31,062 nucleotides of DNA, from the NCBI GenBank assembly GCA_000226015.1, contig JH152668.1, positions 67,144-98,205 of the forward strand. Reading direction: 5' to 3'. Source of the stretch: Mnemiopsis leidyi. Lineage: Eukaryota; Ctenophora; Tentaculata; Lobata; Bolinopsidae. The notes under the pieces are model-generated. The model was not told the origin of the DNA and did not search any database. It saw nothing but the letters and a program-made list of their open reading frames with translations. This document shows positions 20,100-30,451 of this stretch, one piece after another; within the stretch, counting starts at the first letter, position 1; each line of letters begins with the position of its first letter. Both the position numbers and the translations under genes were made by a program.

Positions 20100-23000
20100 T
20101 TGAACCATTGCTTCTTCATAAGGTAATAGACGTCAAAATTCTAATGGAGGAGTCTTATATCTTCATTTATCACGTGACACCGTTTCCCAAATCATTGGTA
20201 AATCGCTGTCACATAACGGGGGAACTTTTTGCTACTTTCCAAAAGAAGTCTGACGTTTTATATAATGCTAGAGTGTAAAATTATCAATAGCGAAATGAAG
20301 AATTTTAAATCTTGACCTTCATGAAGGTGCAAAATTTGCCAGTCTACAGCCGAGAAACGAAATACCCAGAAATAAAAAAGAGGGTTAACCAGGACTTCAA
20401 TACCATTTAGATTATTTTGCAGCGTCTGGGGTTCAGAATCTGGTTCACGACTTCACATTTCTTGCCAGCTCGATTTGGAATCAATAAAAGTGCTTTTGTA
20501 ACCGTGTCAACCAACATAGTCATGGTGTTACAATATTACAGAATTTGTGGACTATAAGTATAACCAAGTCAAAAGTTTAAACACTTTTGGTTTCTACTTT
20601 TTCTAACTGCTAGATGTTTTTTATAATTTTGAGAGGGAACTTAAAGTAACATTTTCACAAAACTACAACGATGTTTTAATAAAAGCCTTGACTCTTGTGA
20701 CGACAATTTGAATTGCAGTTTGTGGGATCTTTTATAAGATATAAAGAGGTGGCCGGAGTTATGCCGTCATTAAAGCAGACAGCACGAGAAATTTTAAACT
20801 TCTCTCCCAAAAGGAGTTTGTGAGAATTTGACTTGACACTTGACGTTTTAAACTTGGCCTCCGAGTAGGTGTCAAGACCGCAACAATGGCTTTCATTGTC
20901 GCTGTTACGAAGGGCAAGGTTTAACCAACACAAACGCTCTGGTGCCCCGAAGTTCCTGTTTACGTGCAAATTATCCGAACTTATGTTTCGACATTCTGTC
21001 GAGGTTGTTTTCGCCTGTTCCAAGAAAAATTCCAGTGAGAATTCCTTCCGAGAGTTTGAAGATGAATTTTTGTTAATTTTATTGGCTTCTACGCTTTAGT
21101 GAGCTTCTATGTTTTAGTAATTTTGACATCTTTTTTTATTCAATATACCGATGGATATTTTGATTGTGCAGTTTAGTCTAGAAATCTTCTTATTCTTCAT
21201 TGTACCTGTCTGAAGTGTTCTATTCCCATCTACTAGCCTTGTAACAATGTGTGTCCTGTAATATTGGCAAAATACACACTTACATAAGCTGTTTTTACAG
21301 TCTGATTCGATCGCGCTCCACTGGCCATTCATGTCAGTTGTAGCTTGTCTGGACCCCTCATCAATTAGCTTTATTGCTACGAATTGCACTGCAATGTTTG
21401 CCGTATCAGCCTGAAGGTTAACGAGGGCTCGACAAATCAGATGATATCTAGTTTGTGTTCAGTTAGCAGGGTCGTGTAAAGGCATACCAGTAGGGCCTTA
21501 CTTAGAATAAACGCCAAGGTTTGTCTTTATAATTGTGACATTGGAGCTGTCTTTATACTTTATGATAGTGTCTTTGTGAATAGTCAATACTCATGTTGTT
21601 TGTATGACCAAGTTAATTGCTTGACAATGTATCACGAGGAATCAGATGCTCAGGGACTCCTAGAGCTCATTTTAGTCGAGAACACCGTCATCCATTCATT
21701 TCTGATGGTCTTAAACCAATAAACCATACCCTAACATTGTATATTATGCCCCTGTGGTTTCAAAACCCTATTATAATCGCAAGATTAGAATTTTATGGTA
21801 GACAACCGCAGAACGACAATGACATTGTTCGAGGTCGAAGGTAAAATTCAACAGCCCTGCTCATTTAATCTTCATGGATTATGCAGATGTTGATGATGGC
21901 TGCCATCCTAGATGCCAGAACTGGGGCACTGATTTCTAATCTCCCGCAGCTCTCATTTTATACAATTATTCAGCCTACAAGTCTTGATCTGACTAGCTAA
22001 TGGTAGTGATGTGAGGATTAGTAGATCTCCAAACCGCAACCCCCGAATAACATTAACATCACGTGACGTGAGGTCCAGAGGTCAGCCAATACGCAGGTGG
22101 TTTAGTGAAGGCGGCAACAGTGTAAGACGGCGTGGGACGAGCTTTACACAGCTCAGCTCACTCGCTGACAAGTATTGTTTCTAACAGCTGTTGTCAATAA
22201 ATCTTTCTTTTTCTCTTATTTGTCTATCGTAAAGAGTACTTATCTAGAAACATAGCACTACTGTCCATCTCCAATTTACCAGAGAGTTTTACTTTTAGTT
22301 TCTTTCGGAGACTGTTATTGACTTATTGTATACACACTTTAGTTATGCCTTTCATTAGACAATAAGACTCTTTATTAGACTGTTTTATTATTTATCCGAT
22401 CGTAGCCAACTTCTTTGGCCAAAAACTTGGATTAATAGGTCCGATGTAGTTTCCTGAAATTGGCAAGATAATCTTCCGAGTAAATTTAAGGTCTGTCTAA
22501 AGATGATTATGACGATAGCCCGATGGCAAACAATCATTATGTCAAATCAACAATATAAAGATCTAGCAAAACTTTTTACTCACGTGTAGCAATTCAGTTG
22601 CTTTATGTATTTGGCATTTTTCCTTCATGTTCTGCAGAAATACTGATGTTTGCAGGTAAAACGAGCCTAGAATCTTAGAATGGCGGTTGTATTATAGTGG
22701 CGGTAATAGAAGCTCAATTTTCTTTCTGGCTCAGAGGTTATGAATAACAAATTTCAGTCACTAACCTCACCAAACAATGTCACATCGATTAAAACTGTTT
22801 GTTTCGCTCGAACAACCTCAAAAGTTACGATATATCGGGGCCAATATTACACTTATTTCTGTCACCACATTACAACTTTATAGCCCTGTATTGCACTTCT
22901 CAAGAGGGTTTTAGAGTTTATCTTGGCCATGAGGTGATATAGAAAGTGAGAAAGTACCCGTTAAGTCCAGCGTTAATGTGCCAACATGGAAATATCTTGA

Positions 23001-24203
23001 ATTTAGATCTGACTTAATCCTATTTGAGCTGCAGTCGTTTTGAATCTAATATTTACCCTGTTACGTCCATCCCAGCGCGGTATTGAGTTCACGATGTAAT
23101 TTTTCATGCATAACCGAAGCAAAACCTATTTGTTGAGACATCGATGGTCAATTTCCCTTCTAGTTTTTCGAATCGTTCTGATGACAAATAAAGCTTAGTC
23201 AGGGTTCGCAATAGACGTCACAAGATTTTAAGAGGTTAAACTTATATTCAAAGCTCTACTTTGAAGTTACTTCGCAGTGCACATACTAGTTTAGATCATA
23301 AAGTTGTAAGTTGTCAATAGAGCTTTGACAAAAATTTGAACATCTTCAAAATTCAAGTTTATTCTAGCGAGAACAGTGTCAGTATTCCTAGGGAGGTATC
23401 GCAAAAACTGTAAACGCTATTTCTCAATATTTATTGGTCCTGGCTAAGTTCTCAGGGGTCAAAAACTCTCACTTGGCCCACTACAAAACGACAGACCTCC
23501 AAAAGTCCAAAAGCTGAGGACAAGGCAGACCCAATAGAAATAAAGAAATGACGTTTCAATTTTTGAAAATATGCGACACCTGTCACCTTCCCAGGAATAC
23601 CGTTCTCTATCGTAGAAGTGTAGACAGTATTACTAGCCTAGGCCCAACATACTTCCACGTAGCTACTAAGAGTCAAATTTTTGTCAAAGGTTCATCGCCG
23701 GTATATGATCAAATTCGTGATCCAGACATTCGTTACTATATTAAATATTTTCACTGTTGACAGTTGTTGTTGCCAGCATAATCCCTATTATATCAAAGTC
23801 GAACTTTGATTACCTCAAACCTCTTTTGACTATTCTACTTCCAATTTCAGTAAGAATAACAAGAATTATGATTCTCGACCTCCTCAATTTCAAATTTTCA
23901 TAATACAAATTCGAACAGTAGTTCACATACGGCCACGGGGCGCTAATAATAAGACGGAATATGATCTATTAGCTACACCATTTTAGACATTTTGTAGCTC
24001 ATCATCTCATAGGAGTGTGGGAATCGAAATGTCAACCCCTCATATTTAGAATGGAATGCACATCATCCCACGTGGAAGATGTTGTTCACCAAAAAACAAA
24101 ATGTGTTGAGCTCAAAGCTTAAGAACATTTGATTGGAATCTTTGGTTTCAGTAACTTTGAGTTGATATAATGATATTTCAATACCCTTGCTTAGTCAGTG
24201 CTT
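20100..24203. other. No gene recognised; AT-rich intergenic DNA
   Basis: Over 4 kb, frames of 70-115 codons occur on both strands (for example 20676-21023 minus, mostly from a TTG; 21617-21844 plus; 23548-23760 plus) without recognisable domains or paired splice sites. CACGTG cores lie at 20171, 22060 and 22581, with another at 24069. Decayed mobile elements may be present but none can be named. Confidence 0.45.
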
Positions 24204-24298
24204 ACTTAATATTCATCTAACCGTTACTTAATATTCATTTAACTTAATATTCATTAAATAACTTAATATTTATCTAACTTAAAGTTCATTTAACCGTT
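24204..24298. repeat. Imperfect tandem repeat upstream of the receptor gene
   Basis: Five diverged units of about 18-22 bp based on ACTTAATATTCATTTAAC stop just before the receptor transcript region, 51 bp before its start codon. The unit contains TAAT and TTAAT homeodomain-like cores. Confidence 0.75.
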
Positions 24299-24349
24299 TT
24301 AGTATTGCAGCAATATATACATTCTCACTATAAACTTATCCCAGAAGCA

Positions 24350-25612
24350 ATGAACTTCACAGAAATACCGGGAGCGACGGCGGGGGAGCTGGCAGCAGTA
24401 TACAATGCCCACGTCAAATCCTTTCCCGACTACCCGGGCATGAAGACTCCCTTTACCTCTCTAGACTTTCTCCTGGGTCTCATCCTACTCCTCTGTGCTC
24501 TAGTAGGAATCCCGGGAAACATCCTGGGGGCTTTCTTCTTCTCCTCCAAAACAAGGAAAGATCTCGTCACGTCGCTCTACATCGTGATATGCGCTATCGA
24601 CAGTGTCACGGCGCTAGCGCATCTCCCGGTGGCAATAGCGCTGTTTAGAGGTCGCAAACCCGGAGTTTTTAACGAATATTTGTTCTGTGCTTTGTGGGAA
24701 GTCGTCTTCACTGTCCTCCAGAAAATGTCGATATTTCTTGTCCTCCTGCTCAGTATCTCACGTACAGTAGCGATAGTCAAGCCGTTTTACAAGATAGTGA
24801 CTGGGACAGTGATGGGTTGCGTGGTGGTGTATCAGCTGCTGCTACTTCTCATCCCTCTCCTCCAATACGTCATCATCCCACTCAGAGGAGAGTACAAGTA
24901 CTCCTGGGACGGTGCTTATTGCTACTACAACTTCCAGATGAAGTTCGAACACGCGGTAAACCTGGTGATGGTGGGACTGCCACCCATCATCACCTTCATC
25001 ACCCTCCTCGTCTCCATCATTAAACTCCACTACTCCGCCAAGGTGTCAGCCGCTGGGCACCTCACCGTCAAAACTCCGGGAAGCCCGAGAACCAAGATTA
25101 GGGAGACTGGTCGACACAGAGCAAGCATAACAATCGCCATGTTTACCGGACTATTCCTGATGTGTAACCTCCCTCTCTTCATCAACCTGATGCACAACAT
25201 GACAACCAGGTTTTTTGGGGTGGAGTACCCAGGTGTCTACTTCAGTACTCGCTTTATGTTCTGGTACTCCTGGCACATAGCCAAGATGGAGAGTGTTGTA
25301 GTTAACGCGGCTCTCAACCCCGTTTTGTATTACCGGAGGATGAAGAGGTTCAGAGCGTGGTGTAAACTGTTGGTCAGCTGCAAGTCGATAAAACAGGAAG
25401 ATTTGAGCGAGACTTTTCACCGGCGGTTTTCGCAGATGCAAACTAGAACCTCCAGACTGAATATGGTTTGTAATGCGGTTAGAGTTGTAAAACACTTGAG
25501 GGTCGAGACTAGTAAAGTTGAGGACAAGCTAGGTTCATCTCATTGTTATAGGTTGGAGGAGGAAGAGCCAGAGATTCCCTCCAGTGAGGAGCATGTTGTC
25601 AGTGCTCTCTGA
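24350..25612 (+). CDS. Class A (rhodopsin-like) G-protein-coupled receptor, single exon
   Basis: ATG at 24350 gives 420 residues; an upstream TTG in frame is ignored. Seven membrane segments can be placed at about 39-62, 75-97, 112-135, 151-177, 203-226, 257-281 and 303-326. Family marks are GN at 56-57 (TM1), D84 (TM2), C113 (TM3) paired with C191 in loop 2, prolines 211-212 in TM5, and NPVLY at 323-327 (TM7). The DRY motif is replaced by SRT (137-139) and the TM6 CWxP by CNLP (272-275), so the activation switch differs from vertebrate amine receptors. Asn2 (NFT) may be glycosylated. The C-tail is rich in Ser/Thr and Glu. The ligand cannot be predicted. The gene is intronless, like many animal class A receptors. 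ATTAAA at 25788 may end the transcript. Confidence 0.93.
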   Translation: MNFTEIPGATAGELAAVYNAHVKSFPDYPGMKTPFTSLDFLLGLILLLCALVGIPGNILGAFFFSSKTRKDLVTSLYIVICAIDSVTALAHLPVAIALFRGRKPGVFNEYLFCALWEVVFTVLQKMSIFLVLLLSISRTVAIVKPFYKIVTGTVMGCVVVYQLLLLLIPLLQYVIIPLRGEYKYSWDGAYCYYNFQMKFEHAVNLVMVGLPPIITFITLLVSIIKLHYSAKVSAAGHLTVKTPGSPRTKIRETGRHRASITIAMFTGLFLMCNLPLFINLMHNMTTRFFGVEYPGVYFSTRFMFWYSWHIAKMESVVVNAALNPVLYYRRMKRFRAWCKLLVSCKSIKQEDLSETFHRRFSQMQTRTSRLNMVCNAVRVVKHLRVETSKVEDKLGSSHCYRLEEEEPEIPSSEEHVVSAL

Positions 25613-26302
25613 CAACTCATTTTGTGACACGCATCTCGATTAGTTTTATCAAATGGATGTCGGGTTTTGTATTTTTTGTCCGAGTTGCTTTTTGCCGCAT
25701 AGCGACGTGAAATTATTTGTAATTATATACGGTTACTAATACTACGAGTAAAATTTAATTTTATCGGAATTTGACATAAATCGATGAATTAAACATTACT
25801 TTGAAATACACAACTAAGCTTTGAAATACAGACTTATTTTTTCCTGATTCCAGCACGTTATCACTAACTTTGACTTTCAGTAATCTGATTCTGATTTACA
25901 ACACTACAGTCCTAATTAGGATTGTGAGCCTCAAGTCGGGCTTATCAGACGTTGCTACTCTGATAAAAACGAATTTCTAATGAGCATCCTCAGTCATGCT
26001 CAGCAAACTCTCTTATCAAGAAATTGCTGTCCTGTTTAATAAGTCTGATGCAGTTTTGATGGTATTTGTATTTTGTACTATGTGGTAAACCATGTACAAA
26101 AACAAAAAATATATGTTTCGTCTTCACTTTTTTGTCAATTTTAGTTATTTTTTCGTGTTCCATAAATCAGTATGGGTTGTCGTGAAAGATTTAAAATCGA
26201 GAAATCGACGCCTTACTTAATCTATTTCAATCAACTTTGAACAATAGGATATTTGGCGAGAACTGAGCAGAAAATTGAATTTTTGCAATTTGAGCCAAAT
26301 GA
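25613..26302. other. 3' flank of the receptor gene, no gene recognised
   Basis: AT-rich. A 12-bp palindrome TCCTAATTAGGA near 25913 contains a homeodomain-type core. No open frame worth listing. Confidence 0.4.
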
Positions 26303-26554
26303 AATAAAAAACTACAACAAGTGTCCAAATTGTCTTCTCTTGTGAATATACGACAACGACTAAAATATGAAAAACAATCCCCCTTGGGAACCGAAAAAGC
26401 TGAGTTTATTAACGACCAGGCCATGAGCTTGAAAAAAATATGGTTGGAGAAAATTATTGCGAAATTACCGCCACCTTATCCCGTTTGTTATAATCATATG
26501 AAGGCAGTTACTAAGTTAGACCAATGTAATGTAAATCTTAAGGAGTGGTTCTAA
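26303..26554 (+). CDS. Unrecognised ORF of about 80 residues
   Basis: The plus strand is open for 83 codons to TAA at 26554, but the only in-frame ATG codons come late (26422 and beyond). Composition is protein-like: KLSSLVNIRQRLKYEKQS, then KKIWLEKIIAKLPPPYPVC and a polar end with two more cysteines or tryptophans (NVNLKEWF). It could be a terminal exon, a small protein using GTG-preceded sequence, or a fragment of an old mobile element. No family is recognised. Confidence 0.25.
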   Translation, partial: NKKLQQVSKLSSLVNIRQRLKYEKQSPLGTEKAEFINDQAMSLKKIWLEKIIAKLPPPYPVCYNHMKAVTKLDQCNVNLKEWF

Positions 26555-26690
26555 TTTAATTTCGGACATGAACTATATATAGGTATTGACTGTTTGTATT
26601 GGGTCACTCCTTTCTAGCTTTGATTCGTGTCTTATCGATTGAATCTTTAGCGGTTGAAAAAAAGTGATGCACAAGTTTCATGTGGACAGC

Positions 26691-26874
26691 TTCCATTATG
26701 TACCAAGCTTTCATTATGTACCAAGCTTTCATTATGTACCAAGCTAAGGTTTCATTATGTACCAAAGCTTTCATTATGTACCAAGCTAAGGTTTCATTAT
26801 GTACCAAGCTAAGGTTTCATTATGTACCAAGCTTTCAATATGTACCAAGGTTTCATTATTATTATGTACCAAGG
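26691..26874. repeat. Minisatellite of 18-23 bp units, nine copies
   Basis: The unit TTTCATTATGTACCAAGC occurs nine times, in an 18-bp form and a 23-bp form with an added TAAGG. Open frames on both strands across it (for example repeats of FIMYQA) are consequences of the repeat, not evidence for a protein. Confidence 0.92.
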
Positions 26875-27633
26875 TCATATCTACCTAAGTATCATTATTT
26901 AGCATTCACTATAAATGCATACAAATAACTAAGGTAATGATAAATAACCAATATTGAGGCACCAGTCTTGTCCAAAAGCTTGCATATCTGATCTATACAC
27001 TCAGTTTCAACAGTGCTTATACTTTGTACAATGTACTGCAGTTAACGTATACATTTTCAGATTGCTTTTCAGATCGTCAGATTTTAACGCTTGTTTACAA
27101 AATAAACAAATCTAATATGTGCACCTGTCTCCTTCTATTGTCGACGTCCCTCATGTAATATGAGATCAAGTTGATAGTGCAGGCCTGCTAATAACTAGTA
27201 CATTTAGTGTACATTAAGACATTAATGGTCTCTGAATTGCAGTACTGGACTTTGTATACTGCTGTGTGAATGCTCGATAGAATAGTATATCTTTCTTAAT
27301 CTTGTTTACGGTGGCAAAGAGTAGTGTTACTTTGCAACCTATGTGTTTCATGTTAGCTGTCAATTTAAGGATCATTTACTTTTCTCATTTCTGCAGTTTA
27401 AAGGTTGCTTCTGCTTTATATTAATTCACCTTGAGGGCCTTCTAATTCTACTTTCTAGTTCTCTAAACAATTGCCTCGTATCGAAGAATATTAACGATTT
27501 GAGAAGCAGTCCGTCAAATACTATGCAGTTAAATATATTAGGAAATTTCGATAAATAAGACGATGAATAAAAATGTTGATCTGACAGGGGATGACCTGAC
27601 ACTGCCGTTCCAAAAGAAATCTTCCTCGTTAAG
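26875..27633. other. Upstream region of the phosphoesterase gene
   Basis: No gene is seen. TGATCTGACAG ending near 27587 resembles a splice acceptor and could begin the last 5' UTR exon. The phosphoesterase frame is closed by a TGA at 27592, so the coding start cannot lie farther upstream in the same exon. Confidence 0.4.
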
Positions 27634-29109
27634 ATGAGCGGTCCTACTTACCAGCAACTGGACATGGACGAAACCGAGAAGGACAAGCTCCTTCCCTCAG
27701 AGAAGGGAGGGGTCCAGTGCTGCACTCCTACTCGCTTTACCATAGCCACCCTCTCAGGACTAGTCTGTCTTCTCACTGCCGCTCTTTTCTGTCTGATCAG
27801 GTACCCTGTTGCTCCACGATCCATTGTTAATATCGGCAGGACAGGATCGATTGTGTTCCAGAAAAGCTCTGAAGATACTCTAATGGGACTGATATCAGAT
27901 ATTCATCTTGACCCAAGCCCTCGTGACTGTGTGGGAAACTCCAAGTACGGGGTGTTTGGGTGCGACTCCACTCTGGGGCTACTTAACGTTACTCTAGAGG
28001 ACATGGCCAGAAACCTGCAGGGATCAGAAGACCGCGCCTTGTTGATGCTGGGGGACGCCGCACTGCATCAGGCAGAGGCTAGTTGGGATTCTTCGGTTAC
28101 TCTGGCCTCGATAGTTACTGTTTTTGAGCAGTTTGAGCATAATTTCCCCGAAACTCCGGTGTTTCCGACCATCGGAAATAACGACCTCCCGACCCACAAC
28201 TCTATTCCGGAGATCAGCTGGTACAGCAGTCTTCTCCGATACTTTGAGGAGTCTCTCAGGAGGGGTGGCCGAGTGTCGTTGCCTAGCAACTTCAGGGAGA
28301 TTTTCATGTACGGAGGCTACTACTCAGCTACTTTTGCTGATAAGTTAACGGTTATATCCCTCAATACCAACCTATTTTCCGCCAAGGTCCCAGATCGTAA
28401 CACTCAGAAAGGGTATGCTGTGTCGCATCTCCAGTGGCTGAACGAGACACTCGGGAGTCTGGCTGGCGAAGCGGTTATAATCGGCCACCACCCCCTCACT
28501 CTGTCCTTATACGGTTTGTATCAGAAACAAGCTGCACAGGCGTCTTGGCGCCTGGAGTTTTTCGAGATCTTTCGAGAGATTTTCAACCAACATCACGGTA
28601 AGATTGTCGGAATGTTTTTCGGACATGAACACCAAGACACTTTCGTGGTTGAAAGAAATTCTGGCGTAGACATGGCGTCCTTCACTTTCCCTAGCCTGTC
28701 TCCAATTTACAGTGGTCAACCGTCTTATGGAATTGCGAAGTTCGGAGAATCCGAACCAAATGGGGAGAGAAAATTGAAAGACATTTTTACTTTTCACACG
28801 TGGCTTGATTATTACACTGTACTTGACAGAAAACCGGAATTCTTAACCTATCGGTCTTTTGGTCAGATCTTGGCAGTTAAAGAGCTTTCATTTGATGAAA
28901 TGTTTAAGAAAACTGAACTTATCATAGAGGATTCGGATGGATTAAAAACTTTCATAGCTCTGAAGGGCAAGATATATCAGGAGCGATATGTGCCAAAGCT
29001 GAGCCCACATTTGTTTTACTGCTATACAACTAACTTTACTATAGCAGCTTTTGTACAGTGTGTTGAGAAATTCGGATATTCTGGAAAACCTTTCATTGTA
29101 AATTCTTAA
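27634..29109 (+). CDS. Type II membrane metallophosphoesterase, acid sphingomyelinase/endopolyphosphatase-like
   Basis: A single exon encodes 491 residues from ATG 27634. A cytoplasmic tail (1-35) is followed by one membrane segment (about 36-56, FTIATLSGLVCLLTAALFCL) and a calcineurin-type phosphoesterase domain facing the lumen or outside. Metal-binding motifs are visible in order: D89-x-H91 (SDIHLDP), G140-D141, G181-NND, GHHP at 284-287 and GHEH at 330-333. C99 and C110 match the conserved disulfide of the family, and SLNTN (242-246) the family's NxN box. GNND instead of GNHD recalls yeast vacuolar endopolyphosphatase PPN1. The tail carries YQQL (6-9) and EKDKLL (15-20), both classical lysosomal sorting signals, so a lysosome-type location is likely. 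Glycosylation sites include N118 and N270. The substrate, lipid or phosphate polymer, cannot be decided. Confidence 0.9.
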   Translation: MSGPTYQQLDMDETEKDKLLPSEKGGVQCCTPTRFTIATLSGLVCLLTAALFCLIRYPVAPRSIVNIGRTGSIVFQKSSEDTLMGLISDIHLDPSPRDCVGNSKYGVFGCDSTLGLLNVTLEDMARNLQGSEDRALLMLGDAALHQAEASWDSSVTLASIVTVFEQFEHNFPETPVFPTIGNNDLPTHNSIPEISWYSSLLRYFEESLRRGGRVSLPSNFREIFMYGGYYSATFADKLTVISLNTNLFSAKVPDRNTQKGYAVSHLQWLNETLGSLAGEAVIIGHHPLTLSLYGLYQKQAAQASWRLEFFEIFREIFNQHHGKIVGMFFGHEHQDTFVVERNSGVDMASFTFPSLSPIYSGQPSYGIAKFGESEPNGERKLKDIFTFHTWLDYYTVLDRKPEFLTYRSFGQILAVKELSFDEMFKKTELIIEDSDGLKTFIALKGKIYQERYVPKLSPHLFYCYTTNFTIAAFVQCVEKFGYSGKPFIVNS

Positions 29110-29793
29110 ATAGTTTGTGTAAAAGTTTTATTTATTATTGTAAGCATTTTTCACTAACACACTTTATTAATTTTACCGGTCACCCAATAAAGATGAAGAC
29201 TTTTAATAGGATAAATCAGCAAAGTAAACAGAACTGGGAGCAGGCGTGTAGCATTTTGTATTAAAAAAGTGGGCGAAAAAAAGATCCTATCACCTAACTA
29301 TTACCATGTAAACAATTTACTCTAACACAGTAACAGGTGTTAAACCATCAACACGTGAAAAAGCAACCCAATGCGACGCGCGCATTGCCGTCACGGTGAG
29401 CAATAAAATTTTCGCTTTACATCGAAAACTGTCAAAGCGCGCTACGTTATATGATTGCTAGCTAGCTCAACTTATGTGAACTTGATCCGCGCACGGCTGA
29501 TGATTTGTGACGAGCAGCAGCCAAACATCTGCAAATCACTCCCCTTAAGACGTGAGGACTGAGGTCATCGCTTTAAGTAGCGGTTTAAGTAGCGGTCAGA
29601 CAAATCGGATTTCACCCTTCACCACCACTGCCACGATAATTTTTCACGGGGAAACTTGAAATTTGTCAATTGTCAGTTGTGTTAAATAGGCTATCTAAAT
29701 CAGTCAGAAGGACAGAAGAGCTGTAACAGATAGAAATCCCACAAATTAGATAAAAATGACATTAATGACCACAACTGACAGCTCAGAACTCAC
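29110..29793. other. 3' flank between convergent genes
   Basis: It contains the phosphoesterase poly(A) signal. A short direct repeat (TTTAAGTAGCGG twice) lies near 29573-29596 and a CACGTG core at 29352. No coding sequence is recognised. Confidence 0.45.
29186..29191 (+). promoter_or_regulatory. AATAAA polyadenylation signal
   Basis: A canonical AATAAA lies 77 bases after the phosphoesterase stop codon, the expected place for the 3' end of that transcript. Confidence 0.6.
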
Positions 29794-29902
29794 GAAATAG
29801 CTGCGGAGGTTTGACAACGTCACCAGCTCTGACTGAGTAGAAGTCGCTCCAACGTACGATCTTGCCGGGAAGATAGAGCGGACTTTTGGTAATTCCAGCA
29901 CC
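29794..29902 (-). CDS. Internal exon of an unidentified minus-strand gene
   Basis: A 109-base minus-strand segment is bounded by a strong acceptor (TTGATATTTCAG) and a strong donor (TATTTC|GTGAGT). Two frames are open across it. One reads GAGITKSPLYLPGKIVRWSD and continues to QLF. The other, which fits the phase of the candidate exon at 30396-30451, reads VLELPKVRSIFPARSYVGAT. I recognise neither. Both splice sites are good, which is the main support. The intron on its upstream side contains a CA-rich stretch (29940-30065). Confidence 0.4.
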
Positions 29903-29937
29903 CTGAAATATCAAGAAATAGAGGGGGGTAAAGAGTT

Positions 29938-30065
29938 TTATACGAACACAAACATGCAGACACATACACATGCAGACAACACATGTACATAAATAGAACA
30001 CACATCCACTTGAGTACTTGATACATACCCAAACACGTAAATACAGGCACAAATAGTATACACAC
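29938..30065. repeat. ACACA/CATGCAGA-rich low-complexity tract
   Basis: Irregular repeats of ACACA, CATGCAGACA and ACATACACA give long but meaningless open frames on the minus strand (poly Cys/Val/Tyr). Confidence 0.6.
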
Positions 30066-30395
30066 TTATTTGGGTTGCTGGCAAGCACCCAAGTCCCCTT
30101 GACGAAATAGAAACACAATCCACTAATCAAAAGCTAACAGTAGGTTTTTACCGCATCAAACAAGAATTGCGTCCGCTTTGTTTTGTCTCAGGTGGACGCT
30201 TAAGATTTCCATCTCTCTTTTAGACTAGATACCGCTATGAAGTTGCAGCCATCGTAAACTTAATACTTTGATAAATGATAATATTCACTACGAATTTTTG
30301 TTAACTAGATACCTCAGTCCGCAATGAAATAAGAGCAACGGCTAACTTAAAACTAAAGCGTTTAGAACGTAAAATCTAAATAGTTATCATACTAC

Positions 30396-30451
30396 CAAGC
30401 GTTTGGATCCTGAACGACAGTCCACGCTACAATTACCAAGGCCAGGTGAAG
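30396..30451 (-). CDS. Candidate short exon with a membrane segment
   Basis: On the minus strand a very good acceptor (TTTCTATCTTTCAG) is followed by 56 coding bases, LHLALVIVAWTVVQDPNA, and a donor-like GCTTG|GTAGTA. The peptide looks like the second half of a membrane helix. Leaving in phase 2, it joins in frame to the 29902 acceptor (giving ...DPNAWVLELPKV). The intron would be 493 bp. The rest of the gene would be upstream, partly outside the window. Confidence 0.3.

Noticed and set aside
20676-21023. 115-codon minus-strand frame with seven cysteines
   Set aside because: TTG start, no signal peptide, and an overlapping plus-strand frame of similar quality; no family seen.
26680-26928. 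Repeat protein FIMYQA...
   Set aside because: It is a direct product of the minisatellite, and alternate unit lengths shift the frame.
28507-28797. Minus-strand frame of 96 codons inside the phosphoesterase
   Set aside because: It is an antisense shadow of a gene with clear catalytic motifs.
29783-30130. 115-codon minus-strand frame read as one protein
   Set aside because: The first part translates a CA-rich low-complexity tract; only the last 36 codons, after a clear acceptor, are credible as an exon.
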